Part shown: positions 52,616-62,106 of the stretch, piece after piece
Numbering within the stretch: the first letter of the stretch is position 1
Layout of the letters: each line of letters begins with the position of its first letter
Program-made: the position numbers and the translations under genes
Source: Anaerohalosphaeraceae bacterium
Lineage (GTDB): Bacteria; Planctomycetota; Phycisphaerae; Sedimentisphaerales; Anaerohalosphaeraceae
Length of the DNA: 64,000 nucleotides
NCBI GenBank assembly: GCA_037479115.1
Contig: JBBFLK010000002.1
Coordinates: 84,040 to 148,039 of the forward strand
Direction: 5' to 3'
Notes under the pieces: generated by a model
Told to the model about the DNA's origin: nothing
Seen by the model: the letters and a program-made list of their open reading frames with translations, nothing else
Databases searched by the model: none

Positions 52616-53176
52616 CTACAAAACCGGTGCCCACTTGACCAGCATGGCGGCGGCCACTTTTTCCGCTGCGTTCCGTCCGTGCAGCCGTGAAACCAGCTCC
52701 AACGCGAAGGGAATCGCCGTTCCCGGCCCCTGGCTGGTAATGCAGGTTTTATCCACAACCACCGGAGCGGACTGGGCGGAAGGCAGTTTGTCCTGCATCG
52801 AAGGATAGCAGGTTGCCCGACAATCATCCAAAAGTCCGTGATGCGCCAGCACCACGGCGGGGGATGCACAAATCGCGGCGATCCAGCGGCCTTCCTTTTT
52901 CTGCTTTTTGAGCAGTTCCGTCAAAACTGCACAATCGCGCAGATGTTCAGCCCCGGGCATACCTCCCGGCAGCGCGATTAAATCATAGGTTTTGCCCCAG
53001 CAGTCCCCTATCAGGCAATCCGCCGTCAAGTTCACATCTCGGGAGGCCTTGATTTGGAGCGACTGTACGGACGCGACGGTCACCTGCACGCCTCCCCGGC
53101 GAAGCACATCAATAATGGTAACGGCTTCCAGTTCCTCTGTTCCGTCTGCAATAGGTACCAGCGCTGTTTTGGGCAT
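52616..53176 (-). CDS. DJ-1/PfpI family protein (YajL-like)
   Basis: 186-residue DJ-1 fold. The reactive Cys is in WIAAICASPAVVLAHHG, the nucleophile elbow, and the acidic partner in IADGTEELEAV. Closest to YajL/DJ-1 of the ThiJ type, implicated in protein/nucleotide deglycation or oxidative protection; exact activity unknown. Ends 7 bases from the GH31 stop, convergently. The region upstream contains the promoter of tRNA-Asp, reading the other way. Confidence 0.92.
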   Translation of the reverse strand: MPKTALVPIADGTEELEAVTIIDVLRRGGVQVTVASVQSLQIKASRDVNLTADCLIGDCWGKTYDLIALPGGMPGAEHLRDCAVLTELLKKQKKEGRWIAAICASPAVVLAHHGLLDDCRATCYPSMQDKLPSAQSAPVVVDKTCITSQGPGTAIPFALELVSRLHGRNAAEKVAAAMLVKWAPVL

Positions 53177-53307
53177 AGTTTTACTCCTGTTTTGCGTTCA
53201 TCAGGAATGATAGCACAGGAAAACGTTTAAGCAAGACCCAACAAAACAACAATAATGGATATACTAAGTCATATATGATTTTCTCGCGAAATTTTGCCGA
53301 AAAAAAA

Positions 53308-53338
53308 TTGACAAAAAGGAGCGAGGAGTTTTTATTAT
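53308..53338 (+). promoter_or_regulatory. tRNA-Asp promoter
   Basis: A perfect TTGACA at 53308 is followed by TATTAT (53333-53338, spacing 19) or TTTATT (spacing 17), just before the tRNA. Confidence 0.5.
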
Positions 53339-53351
53339 GAAGTCTCGATGT

Positions 53352-53425
53352 GGGGCCGTAGCTCAATTGGTTAGAGCATCGGACTGTCGATCCGAAGGTT
53401 GAGGGTTCGAGCCCCTTCGGCCTCG
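53352..53425 (+). tRNA. tRNA-Asp (GTC)
   Basis: 74 bases with complete cloverleaf. Acceptor GGGGCCG pairs with CGGCCTC (one G-T); the D arm GCTC/GAGC, the anticodon stem TCGGA/TCCGA with loop CTGTCGA (anticodon GTC) and a T arm with TTCGAGC. Discriminator G; CCA is not encoded. Confidence 0.96.
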
Positions 53426-53431
53426 CTTCCT

Positions 53432-53470
53432 AAAACCCTGCAAAATCTGATTTTGCAGGGTTTTTCTTTT
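53432..53470 (+). terminator. Terminator after tRNA-Asp
   Basis: AAAACCCTGCAAAAT and ATTTTGCAGGGTTTT are perfect 15-bp arms around CTG, followed by a T-rich run. Confidence 0.9.
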
Positions 53471-53513
53471 TTTCCTCCGCCGCTCCGATACAATAAAAAA
53501 AGAAGGAGTTTTT

Positions 53514-54155
53514 ATGAGCAGGCGAAAAAAGATTCCATACGCCATGAGCCGCCGAAGAAAGAACGGCCTGCTGCTTTTCTGGCTCTTTCTCGTACCGGCC
53601 GGGCTGGGGGTTCTTGACCATCAGTTCGGAGGACCGCTGCGGTCAACGGTTCAGAAGCATTTCTTTTACAGCCCCGACCAAAAGCGATTTCACCTTCAAA
53701 CCTTTCCCGTAACCGAGGTCATCGATGGAGATACTCTGGATATTCGCACAGAGAACGGGGAAATTGTCCGCGTCCGGCTGCTCGGTGTGGATACTCCGGA
53801 AACCAAACACCCGACGGTCGGGGTGATGTACTTTGGACCGGAGGCGGCCGATTTTGTCCGGCAGCTCATCGGCTCCGGTCCGGTCACCCTCCTGCTGGAT
53901 AATGTCGGCGACCAGCGGGATTTATACGGCCGTCTTTTGGCCTATGTCCGTCTGGAAGATGGACGAATCGTCAATGAGGAAATCATCCGAAACGGCTGGG
54001 GGTATGCAGACCTGCGGTTCGAACATTCCCGGTTCGCCCAATACGAAACATGGATGGAAGAGGCCCGCGAACAAAAACGAGGGCTCTGGAAAGAGGTGAG
54101 GCGGGAGCAGCTTCCGCAATGGCTGCGGGATAAGCGGCCCCTGCTGCTTCGGTAA
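53514..54155 (+). CDS. Membrane-anchored SNase-like thermonuclease homologue
   Basis: One N-terminal membrane or signal helix (about 18-38, GLLLFWLFLVPAGLGVL) after a basic start, then a staphylococcal nuclease-like domain (about 60-200). Active-site residues: VTEVIDGDTLDIR, RVRLLGVDTPETK, DLYGRLLAYV and the Arg in KRGLWKE. The Ca-binding/catalytic Asp, Glu and Arg set looks complete. The start at 53514 has AAGGAG five to six bases before. Located between tRNA-Asp and the rhamnosidase. Confidence 0.9.
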   Translation: MSRRKKIPYAMSRRRKNGLLLFWLFLVPAGLGVLDHQFGGPLRSTVQKHFFYSPDQKRFHLQTFPVTEVIDGDTLDIRTENGEIVRVRLLGVDTPETKHPTVGVMYFGPEAADFVRQLIGSGPVTLLLDNVGDQRDLYGRLLAYVRLEDGRIVNEEIIRNGWGYADLRFEHSRFAQYETWMEEAREQKRGLWKEVRREQLPQWLRDKRPLLLR

Positions 54156-54164
54156 AAAATTGTC

Positions 54165-56948
54165 TCAGGGCAGTATAGACTGAAATTGGTACCGCCCGGA
54201 TGGAACAAGGATGACCGCTCTGCCGTCCTGCATTCGGAGAAAAACAGCATCCCGAAACGCACGGAGCGGTTTTCCATTCAGGCGAATGTGCTCCGGACTG
54301 TCCGCCGGCAGTGCCGCCTCCGCTGCTGTATTGCAGGGAACCGTCAGGTCAAGAACCAACTCTTTTCCCCTGCGAGACCAGGAGACCTCAATCGGGCCGT
54401 ACAGAGAACGGTACGTCCCTTTGCACCACTGCAGGTCTTCAACCGGCTGGGGCCAAATAAGAAACGTTCGAAAACCAGGCTCCTCCGGATGCGGCCGAAT
54501 CCCCACAAGGCCCTGTCCAAACCACTGCTGAATATGGCCGAGCATCAGATGGTTCATCGAAGAGGTTGTCGTCGCGTCCCAGGCCTCCGGCAGAGAAGTC
54601 CAGCCCTGCTGCAGAATCCAGCCGTAGCTGCCTTTGTCCGTACGGCTCGCAATCCGATAGAGAACATCGGCACGTCCGGCGTCCATCAGCGCACGGACCA
54701 GATAATGAAAACCGATATCACCGGCGGTCTGCTGCCAGTTTCGCTGCCGAAGGTCCTCGATAAGCGTTTCAAGAACCGACAAACGGGCTTCCTGCGGGGG
54801 CATCGAGAACACCAGGGCCATCGCATTGGCCGTCTGGGGACTGCCGAAGTTCTGATAGACCGCCCTGCCGTCGAAAAATTCGCTGTTGAAACGATTTTTT
54901 ATTTTTTCGAACAGGTCGCTGTACCGGCGGCTGTCTTGTGGTTTTCCGAGCACCTCGGCGGCATCGGCAAGTGCCCTTGCACAGCCGGCAAAGGTTGCCG
55001 CCGCTGTCAGTGTTTTCGGTGTAAAGCGGGAAGGCCCCAGCGATTGGCCGTGCCCGTAATCATACCAATCGCCCAAACCCGGAATGGGAATCAGGTTGTC
55101 GGAAGTCGCCTCCATCCAATCAACAAACCGCTTCATCATTTCGAAGTTCTCTTCAAGAATGCGCCGGTCTCCGTACCATTGATAAAGCAGCCAGGGGACA
55201 AAAACGCCTGCGGCTCCCCATTCGGGGCTGTATTGGTATGCCCCTTCAAAAACCGGATAATTCGGGGCTACTGTGTAAATCTGACCGCTTGCATCTTGTG
55301 AATCCCGCATATCCCGGGCGATTTTTCCAAAGTATGCCGCCGCATCATAATTCCAGAAAATTGAAGGCCCCATCAAATAGGCCTGTTCAAGCCAGCCGAG
55401 TTTCTCCCGCTGGGGGCAATCCGTCAGGACATGAGCCATATTGCTCTGCACAGCCCAGTCAATCAGCCGGTCAATCTCGTTGAAAAGAGGCTTGGAGCAG
55501 GTGAATGTGCCGACCCGCTCGGAAGCATTCCGCACCTGCACGGCCGACACGTCCTTAACGACAGGCAGACCTGACGGATTCGGAAATCCCTCCGGAACGG
55601 CACCGGAGATTTCCAAATACTGAAAGCCGGTATAACAAAAGGCATCCGCCCAGATTTCCTCCCCATCCCCCCGCAGGATATATTCCCAATAGTTCGGCCT
55701 GCCGAGTCCCGCCTGATTCACGCGGCCTCGGCCGTCATTGGTATTGCCTGTCTGACCGTGCCGCTGCTCGGCGGGCGTCATTCGGACCGTCGAGCCCGCA
55801 GGCCCCGCAACCGTAAGCCGCGGCACAAAAGAGGCATTTTGTCCGAAATCATACACAAAAAAGCCCGGCTCCGGCTCCTCTATCCTGACCGGTTTGAAGA
55901 CCCGTACAGTCTTCATCGGAGGAAACATAGAAGCGGATAACCGCCCGCCTGGACCGGCCGTCCGTTCAGCCGCAAACCACTGGGAATCATCAAACCCCGG
56001 CTCCGCCCAGCCGGCTGGAAGCCGCCGGGCGTCATAACTGCTGCCGCCGAGAATCGCATTGTGAAGATAAGGCCCGCCTGTCCACTTCCAGGAATCATCC
56101 GTACAAATGAGCTGTTCCGTACCGTCTTTGTAAACAATTCGGGCCTGCAGAATCAGCTTCAGGGGGCGGTCGGCCCTGACAAAATGAATGCGGCGGTCTC
56201 CTTTTGTATTGTAAAACCCCTTGCCCAGCATCACACCGAAGGCATTCGGGCCTTCCCGAAGGGCGTCCGTAATGTCAAAGGTATCGTAATAAACCGTCTT
56301 CTCATAGACCGACCAGGCCGGAGCCAGAAAATGGTCGCCGACCTTGCCGCCGTTCAGGTACAGCTCATAATGCCCCAGCCCGCTGACAAAGACAAAGGCC
56401 TTTTGAACACCGGGTTTCACAGAAAAAGTTTTTCGGAAAATCGGCAGCGGATAAAGCGAGGAATCGGTCTGTGAAGCATGAATCCATTCAGCCTTCCAGT
56501 CTCCCTCATTCAGAAGACCCGTCGTCCAGCAGGCCGGCCGACTCCAGCCGGAACGCCGGCCCTGCCGATCCCAGACCCGCACCTTCCAAAAATAGGAAGA
56601 GGCGGACTTGAGCGCCGGGCCTGCATACTCTACATTCACAGACTGACTCGAGAGAACCTTTCCGCTGTCCCAGATATCTGCTCGACCCTCCGCCAGTTTT
56701 TGTTCAGACGAAGCTACCAAAATCTGATAAGCAGACTGGGAAACCCCTTGCCGTGACGAATGAATGACCCAGCTTAAACGAGGTCTGGGGGTGTCAATTC
56801 CCAACGGGTCCGTCAGATACTCGCATCGCAGAGAATCCACCGCAACCACGGTCCGGTCAGAAAGTCCCGGAAATAATTGACATCCCCCGAAAAAGAGACC
56901 GGCAAGCCAGATGCAAAAAAACTTCCATTTTTTGAATTTGGCTGTCAT
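54165..56948 (-). CDS. GH78 alpha-L-rhamnosidase lipoprotein
   Basis: 927 residues; lipoprotein signal with FFGGCQ (Cys23). An N-terminal jelly-roll (about 35-155, WKVRVWDRQGRRSGWS) and a second sandwich (about 160-330, ILHASQTDSSLYPLP-type entry) precede the Bac_rhamnosid domain, the (alpha/alpha)6 barrel (about 480-820), and a C-terminal sandwich. LTDCPQREKLGWLEQ is a GH78 signature and WTSLPEAWDATTTSSMNHLMLG matches the family substrate region. It would remove terminal rhamnose from pectin, ulvan or glycosides. Its stop is 10 bases from the SNase stop; its start overlaps the esterase stop by 4 bases. Confidence 0.93.
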   Translation of the reverse strand: MTAKFKKWKFFCIWLAGLFFGGCQLFPGLSDRTVVAVDSLRCEYLTDPLGIDTPRPRLSWVIHSSRQGVSQSAYQILVASSEQKLAEGRADIWDSGKVLSSQSVNVEYAGPALKSASSYFWKVRVWDRQGRRSGWSRPACWTTGLLNEGDWKAEWIHASQTDSSLYPLPIFRKTFSVKPGVQKAFVFVSGLGHYELYLNGGKVGDHFLAPAWSVYEKTVYYDTFDITDALREGPNAFGVMLGKGFYNTKGDRRIHFVRADRPLKLILQARIVYKDGTEQLICTDDSWKWTGGPYLHNAILGGSSYDARRLPAGWAEPGFDDSQWFAAERTAGPGGRLSASMFPPMKTVRVFKPVRIEEPEPGFFVYDFGQNASFVPRLTVAGPAGSTVRMTPAEQRHGQTGNTNDGRGRVNQAGLGRPNYWEYILRGDGEEIWADAFCYTGFQYLEISGAVPEGFPNPSGLPVVKDVSAVQVRNASERVGTFTCSKPLFNEIDRLIDWAVQSNMAHVLTDCPQREKLGWLEQAYLMGPSIFWNYDAAAYFGKIARDMRDSQDASGQIYTVAPNYPVFEGAYQYSPEWGAAGVFVPWLLYQWYGDRRILEENFEMMKRFVDWMEATSDNLIPIPGLGDWYDYGHGQSLGPSRFTPKTLTAAATFAGCARALADAAEVLGKPQDSRRYSDLFEKIKNRFNSEFFDGRAVYQNFGSPQTANAMALVFSMPPQEARLSVLETLIEDLRQRNWQQTAGDIGFHYLVRALMDAGRADVLYRIASRTDKGSYGWILQQGWTSLPEAWDATTTSSMNHLMLGHIQQWFGQGLVGIRPHPEEPGFRTFLIWPQPVEDLQWCKGTYRSLYGPIEVSWSRRGKELVLDLTVPCNTAAEAALPADSPEHIRLNGKPLRAFRDAVFLRMQDGRAVILVPSGRYQFQSILP

Positions 56949-57859
56949 TTCGATTTATCCGATTCGGGGGATTTTCCCTTCAGGTGCTTTTCGAGGAATT
57001 CCCGGGTCAGTTTCGGGACGTTGGGGTCGCGAAACATCCCATGTCCGCCCCCTTTGACGGTATAGAAAATCACCGGCACCCCGGCCTTTCGAAGGGCCTC
57101 ATCCAGCAGAATGCTCTGATGATAAGGCACAACCGGGTCCTGGTCCCCATGGACAATCAGGAACGGGGGGGCCTTGGGGGACACATAGGTGATGGGGTTG
57201 GCTTTTTGAACCTTGTCCTTATTTTCCTGAATCGGTCCTCCGATGAGCAGCGAGGCCGGCGAATCAGGCGAATTGTGAACCATTCCGCCCGGCAGGCGGT
57301 GGTCATCCATCTGCAGAAAATCCGTCGGCCCGAAATAATCGACAACGGCCTGCACCGCACTGGAAAACTCAAGATGCTCTCCCTTGTCGAACTCTTTCGT
57401 ATCGCCGGTTACACCCAGCATCGCCGCCAGATACCCACCGGCCGAAGGCCCCCAGGCGGCGACATGATTGGGGTCAATCCGGTATTGCTCTGCATGGCGT
57501 CGAAGCCAGCGAACCGCCGCCTTGCAGTCTTCAATCTGAGCCGGAAACTTGGCGTGCTGACTGAGTCGATAATTGATCGACGCAACGGCATAGCCGTCCC
57601 GGACATACTCCAGCGGAACCCCCTGTTCCTTGCTGCCCGCCAGAAAGGCCCCGCCGTGAATATAGACAATCAGCGGAAAATTGTCCCCCTCCGCCGGCAG
57701 ATACAAATCCAGCTTGTGACGTTCGTGCCCGTCGGTCACGTAAGCCAAATTCCGATAAACCGGCCCGGCCTTCTTCTCGGGAAGGTCAGAGGGAGAGCCG
57801 GCCATCCCGAGGGGAAAAACCATCCACGGTGTGAGAAGAACAAGATGACGGAAAGACAT
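56945..57859 (-). CDS. Secreted alpha/beta-hydrolase esterase (BD-FAE/lipase-like)
   Basis: Signal peptide (about 1-22) and an esterase fold of about 304 residues. The oxyanion HGGAFLAGS, nucleophile elbow GPSAGGYLA, catalytic Asp in HGDQDPVVP and His in GGGHGMF are all present. This type removes acetyl or feruloyl groups from polysaccharides. It overlaps the GH78 gene by four bases, so it probably clears side groups for the rhamnosidase. The ATG at 57859 has AAAGGGG upstream; earlier in-frame starts run into the folded tRNA-like repeat. Confidence 0.92.
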   Translation of the reverse strand: MSFRHLVLLTPWMVFPLGMAGSPSDLPEKKAGPVYRNLAYVTDGHERHKLDLYLPAEGDNFPLIVYIHGGAFLAGSKEQGVPLEYVRDGYAVASINYRLSQHAKFPAQIEDCKAAVRWLRRHAEQYRIDPNHVAAWGPSAGGYLAAMLGVTGDTKEFDKGEHLEFSSAVQAVVDYFGPTDFLQMDDHRLPGGMVHNSPDSPASLLIGGPIQENKDKVQKANPITYVSPKAPPFLIVHGDQDPVVPYHQSILLDEALRKAGVPVIFYTVKGGGHGMFRDPNVPKLTREFLEKHLKGKSPESDKSK

Positions 57860-57883
57860 AATCAGACCCCTTTCTATAAATCG

Positions 57884-57904
57884 AACCGGAGAGGGCAGGA
57901 TTCG
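57884..57904 (-). repeat. Copy of the tRNA-Ser 3' end upstream of the esterase gene
   Basis: 21 bases here match the tRNA-Ser 3' region at 58041-58061 at 20 positions. The T-loop that follows is split by 20-22 extra bases (about 57905-57926) before AACCCGC resumes, so it is not a functional tRNA. Confidence 0.7.
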
Positions 57905-57973
57905 CTTCGCGGCTCCTTCGGTGTCGAACCCGCTTGAGGACGCACCTGTGTCCTGCGGGTTCTCATCCCGCCC
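57893..57973 (-). other. Nested-stem structured element upstream of the esterase gene
   Basis: On the minus strand GGGCGGGAT/ATCCTGCCC (57965-57973 with 57893-57901), AACCCGC/GCGGGTT (57955-57961 with 57927-57933) and AGGAC/GTCCT (57950-57954 with 57937-57941) nest together. It ends 34 bases before the esterase start, in its probable leader. No known RNA family is recognised. Confidence 0.55.
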
Positions 57974-58043
57974 GGGAAAAAACAAGTCGATTCCGCTGTC
58001 GAGAACACAGACCCTTTTCCCCTATGACAACCACCCGGCAAAC

Positions 58044-58131
58044 CGGAGAGGGCGGGATTCGAACCCGCGGTAGAGACAAGCCCTACACAGCCTTTCCAAG
58101 GCTGCTCGATCAGCCACTCCGACACCTCTCC
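58044..58131 (-). tRNA. tRNA-Ser (GGA)
   Basis: 88 bases with the long variable arm of class II tRNAs. The acceptor pairs GGAGAGG with CCTCTCC; anticodon stem CAGCC/GGCTG with loop TTGGAAA (anticodon GGA) and T arm GCGGGTTCGAATCCCGC. Discriminator G, CCA not encoded. Confidence 0.95.
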
Positions 58132-58188
58132 AGACAGACAGGTATCATACAGGCAAAAACGGCGGGATGCAACCGGAAAAATTGCGGT

Positions 58189-58668
58189 TTATCGTTCGAT
58201 GTTTTCGCTTCGCCGGCGATGAAAGAAGGCCTGCAGCTGGGCCCGGCAGTCATCGGCCAAAATTCCGGAGGTCACTTCGAGGCGGTGATTCAGACGCGGG
58301 TCCTGAACAATATTGTACAGACTGCGGACGGCACCGGTCTTGGGGTCATCCGTTCCGTAAACCAGCCGGTCCAGACGGGCCAGCACCAAAGCGCCGGCAC
58401 ACATCGGACACGGCTCGAGCGTTACATAAATGGTACAGCCGTTCAGCCGCCAGTTGCCGATGTATTCGGCCGCCTGAGTCAATGCAATGATTTCCGCATG
58501 AGCCGTCGGGTCGTTGAGCTGCTCCCGCTGGTTATAGGCCCGCGCAATCACACGGTCTTCATACACAATCACACAGCCGATCGGCACATCGCCGTTTTCT
58601 TCGGCGATATAGGCCTGGTCGATGGCCATCCGCATATATTGTTCATCTTTGGACAAGGAACCTTCCAT
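58189..58668 (-). CDS. tadA: tRNA-specific adenosine deaminase
   Basis: Converts A34 to inosine in tRNA-Arg(ACG). The zinc site and catalytic Glu are in [11 protein letters not shown] and [16 protein letters not shown]. The length of 159 residues and [18 protein letters not shown] start are typical. Located immediately beside tRNA-Ser, though functionally unrelated. Confidence 0.94.
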   Translation of the reverse strand: MEGSLSKDEQYMRMAIDQAYIAEENGDVPIGCVIVYEDRVIARAYNQREQLNDPTAHAEIIALTQAAEYIGNWRLNGCTIYVTLEPCPMCAGALVLARLDRLVYGTDDPKTGAVRSLYNIVQDPRLNHRLEVTSGILADDCRAQLQAFFHRRRSENIER

Positions 58669-58681
58669 TTTGCGCCTTTCA

Positions 58682-61600
58682 TCAGTTCAGCCGAATTGTC
58701 AGGGGCTCCAGATTTTCCGAGGCGGCGATTTTACAGCCGTCCGCATAGACTGACAAGCCCTTTCCCAGTCCATACCGCAGGCCCGTTTGGTCCCACAGAA
58801 TCGTCAGGGACCGTCCGCGGAAAGGAATCCTGTCCAGGCAGAACCACTCCCAGGTCTGCGGCGGAATCAGCGGGTCAATCCGGACCTCTTCTCCTTCCGA
58901 AGGGACCAGCCCCGCCAGACCGGTAATCACCAGGTCGCAGAAGGTCGAATGGTTGTAAAAGCGGCTTCGATTGGAATCCGGCGTCAGCCACGCGCCGGTC
59001 TTTTCGTCGAGGTATTCTCCGATATAGGGTTTGCCGTCCCGACGGTGGCTGCGAGCATACGTAAGCATGGCTTCAAAAAAGTCCTTGCGGCCCATATACG
59101 GCTGCGAATAATGGCGGAGCAGGTTGGCCAGCGCCGTTAAGGTCTGGCTGGTTGCAAAGGGCCAGACGGCCCCGTCCCATTCGCAGGTGCCGACGCCGTG
59201 ACTGCGAAAGGCCGGATGCCGACGCTCCGCCGTGGTAAGCCCCATCGGAGCCCAAAAGCCCTCCGGGTCCGTCAGCTGCCGCCAGGCCTCTTCATACCCT
59301 GCATCCGGCAGGTTAAAATACCAGGGAATAAAGCCGATGGCCTCACGGACATCCGCCGGCGTCATATCCGGATGAAGCACCTTAAAAAATTTCGCCTGCG
59401 GGTCCCACAGATGCTTCTGAATCCGTTCTTTGAGACGGACGGCCTGCTCGGCATACTCACGGGCCAACGAATCTCGGCCGGCCATTTGGGCAATTTTCGA
59501 GACCGCCAGCATATTCGCATACAAATAGCAGTTCAGCGGCGGCCGTATGTTTTTCTCTTTTCGCGAACCGCTGATGGATTCCTCCATCCCATCCCGTACA
59601 TCAAACTGCCAAAAAAGACCGTTTTCCAGCCCCTTTTCCGCCCGCCAGCGATTCAGGTCCTCAACAAATGCATCCAGCAGGCCAATCAGGAAATCCCTGT
59701 CCGGATGCACCCAATACCGCCGGTACAGCGCCCACGTCGCCCAGTTGCTGTATTTGTGAAAATGGGGCTGAAGGGAGCCGTTGTGTCCGGTGTACCAAAA
59801 CCGGGCATAGTCATCGATAAGCCGCTGGTCCCGCAGCCAGGTGCCTTCATAAATATGATGACCGACGGCGCAGCTGATGGTGTTGTACGGGCCGCTGTGG
59901 CTGACCTTATCGAGAAACTCTGTGAGGACAAGGCCGCTCGGCGTCTCTTTGATATGCTTGCGAAAGGTCCACCAGCGGAAATAGTAAATCTCCTCCAGTT
60001 CCTTGTCGGGACATTCGAAAAAAGGGGTGTTTTCCTTCATCCATTGCCATGCCTGCGCATTGGGAACCGCGTTGACAATCGGTTCCTCATCCATCTGATT
60101 GAAGGCATCCACATAATGGCGAAAAGAGTCCGGATTCAGGACGGACTCGGTGAGCCCTTCCGCCCGGAAATCCCGGAGATAAAAAACGGCCGGCGCAACC
60201 GGCTCATCCGCCCCGGGTTCATCCCAGCCGGGAATGAATTCGCTGCCGCTTTTGTACTTCTGGACATCATCGGTCAGCCGATACCGCCCCGTGCGAAACT
60301 CGATTCGATGAGGGGTTCCCTCCGGCACCCCGAACGGGGCTTTTTGCAGGACAGGTTTTTCATCCAAAAAGAAATCAAAACAGCGGTTTTCCGAGTCGAT
60401 TTGAAACCGAAACGTATGCCACTGCTCCCGGACCAGTCCGGCAAGGGAACGGTATTCCCCCGATTGAGGGTTCAGCAGAAGACTGTTCAGCTGCGTATCG
60501 ATTCGCAGCGGAATCAGACGGTCCCCTTTTTCGGAAAGGATTTCGATATCCAGCACCTCTCGCGGAGACTGGACATACAAACGAAAGGAGATGGATAGCC
60601 GGGGACTTTTCTGAAAGACCCGGACCGCCTTGGCATAATCATAAGGGTCTGTATCCTTGAGCATCAGGCTTTTTTCCGTCCGGCTGGGAAACTCTGCGAT
60701 TTCCACCGGGCACCACTGGGGCGAATAAATGTTCCAGTTCGGGACATATCCGCCGGTGTCCATTCGGCTGAAATCATCAATAACCGGCCCCTGCACCTGC
60801 CCTTTGACAGGAACGGGAATGCGGGCAATCCAGATGTCTTCTTTGCTGACTGAATACACAACCCAAAGGTCGTCGCCGGGCGGGTTGCCGTTTCCTTCGA
60901 CAATCCCGCGAACGTACTGCGGGCCGGGCCGTTTTTCCCGACCCCAATACCGCTTGGGCGGCACTTCCCCGTGCACCACAAGGAGATTGTCAAAGTGAAT
61001 CCCATCCTCGCCTGTTGCGACACACAAAGGATGGCGTGCCTCACTGCCCGTCGGATTATAAACGAGGGCATAGCGTCCGTCATCGGTGCGCTGGCCCCAG
61101 ATTTTGGCCCCGCCGTAGGTGAGCGTTTCGCAGCGAACCGGATAGGACCATGTCTCGCCCTGGTCGCGGGTGATGGTAACCCAGCGGTCTTTGAAAAAGC
61201 CCACAATCACTCCGTCCGGACGGGTATAAAAACAAAAGGCCTTGCCGGGCTTGCTGCGTCCCTGGGGCGGCGGCCACGACACGCGATAAAAGTCATCGCG
61301 GTCCTGGGCAAACTGGTCTTCCTCCCACCATTGGAGCCGCCGAACCTTGTCCTCCAGAAAGGCATTGCACGCAAAGACAAAGCCGACATCGTCCGATTCC
61401 GTATAAAGCGGATACAGCAGCGGCCCTTTCCAGTTGTCATTGACCCGAATGAAGTAAATCGGCCCCAGCGAGTCATCCGGACGGATTTCCCGCACGACCC
61501 TGCCGATGCCGTCGCCGTAGGGCGAGCCGTAAAAGCCCATCGTCAGGAACCGCCCGTTGGGAGCGATGTAAAACCCCATCCTCTGGTGCATATACGGATA

Positions 61601-62059
61601 GGTGATTTGGGCTTTTTCATCCGCCAGAGGATAGACGGGAAACAAAACCTGCGGGCGGCTCCAGTGCCGGCCGTCTTTGGAACGGACAAGCATTGTCGCC
61701 CCGGGCGGAATATGTTCCCCAAAAGGATTGTTCAAATACTGACAATAAAACTGTCCGTTCGCATAGGCCAGCATCGGAGCATGGTTGTACGTCCAGCCCA
61801 GACCGTCCGACCATTCCGGATGGCTTCGGTTGGCCCGCAGAATCTGATAGTTATGAACCCCGACGGCCGGCGGCAATTGGCCGTCGTGGTAGCCGGTTTT
61901 GTAGTCGCTGTTGGAGGTTTTTACCGCTCCGACAAAGCGAACGGGCTCTTGTTCATCCCCTGCCGACCAGAGCAGTCCGGACAGAAGCAACACGAAACCG
62001 GTCAGGAGCCGGAAGGAATCCCCCGAATTTTCAATTGACAGGCCGGATGATTTGAACAT
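58682..62059 (-). CDS. Large secreted fusion: sialidase-like propeller plus (alpha/alpha)6 glycosidase-like domain
   Basis: 1,125 residues with an N-terminal signal-like helix (about 18-35). Part one (about 36-430) looks like a beta-propeller with Asp boxes ([10 protein letters not shown] and TRDQGETWS), as in sialidase/BNR proteins. Part two (about 430-620) is a jelly-roll, LamG-like. Part three (about 640-1100) is a helical toroid with [17 protein letters not shown] and [18 protein letters not shown], close to MGH1/GH63-type six-hairpin enzymes. The combination is not one I know. Substrate cannot be given; neighbours suggest plant or algal polysaccharide. It lies downstream of the beta-helix-like gene by 47 bases. 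Confidence 0.75.
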   Translation of the reverse strand: MFKSSGLSIENSGDSFRLLTGFVLLLSGLLWSAGDEQEPVRFVGAVKTSNSDYKTGYHDGQLPPAVGVHNYQILRANRSHPEWSDGLGWTYNHAPMLAYANGQFYCQYLNNPFGEHIPPGATMLVRSKDGRHWSRPQVLFPVYPLADEKAQITYPYMHQRMGFYIAPNGRFLTMGFYGSPYGDGIGRVVREIRPDDSLGPIYFIRVNDNWKGPLLYPLYTESDDVGFVFACNAFLEDKVRRLQWWEEDQFAQDRDDFYRVSWPPPQGRSKPGKAFCFYTRPDGVIVGFFKDRWVTITRDQGETWSYPVRCETLTYGGAKIWGQRTDDGRYALVYNPTGSEARHPLCVATGEDGIHFDNLLVVHGEVPPKRYWGREKRPGPQYVRGIVEGNGNPPGDDLWVVYSVSKEDIWIARIPVPVKGQVQGPVIDDFSRMDTGGYVPNWNIYSPQWCPVEIAEFPSRTEKSLMLKDTDPYDYAKAVRVFQKSPRLSISFRLYVQSPREVLDIEILSEKGDRLIPLRIDTQLNSLLLNPQSGEYRSLAGLVREQWHTFRFQIDSENRCFDFFLDEKPVLQKAPFGVPEGTPHRIEFRTGRYRLTDDVQKYKSGSEFIPGWDEPGADEPVAPAVFYLRDFRAEGLTESVLNPDSFRHYVDAFNQMDEEPIVNAVPNAQAWQWMKENTPFFECPDKELEEIYYFRWWTFRKHIKETPSGLVLTEFLDKVSHSGPYNTISCAVGHHIYEGTWLRDQRLIDDYARFWYTGHNGSLQPHFHKYSNWATWALYRRYWVHPDRDFLIGLLDAFVEDLNRWRAEKGLENGLFWQFDVRDGMEESISGSRKEKNIRPPLNCYLYANMLAVSKIAQMAGRDSLAREYAEQAVRLKERIQKHLWDPQAKFFKVLHPDMTPADVREAIGFIPWYFNLPDAGYEEAWRQLTDPEGFWAPMGLTTAERRHPAFRSHGVGTCEWDGAVWPFATSQTLTALANLLRHYSQPYMGRKDFFEAMLTYARSHRRDGKPYIGEYLDEKTGAWLTPDSNRSRFYNHSTFCDLVITGLAGLVPSEGEEVRIDPLIPPQTWEWFCLDRIPFRGRSLTILWDQTGLRYGLGKGLSVYADGCKIAASENLEPLTIRLN

Positions 62060-62106
62060 AAGGCAAAACCGCTCTCTTTCTCCAGATTACTTGTTCTTCG
62101 AAACCT

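Noticed and set aside
57874..58125. An 83-residue frame over the tRNA-Ser region.
   Set aside because: It is antisense-free but made of tRNA sequence and the folded repeat, lacks a ribosome-binding site, and is a typical tRNA-derived artefact.
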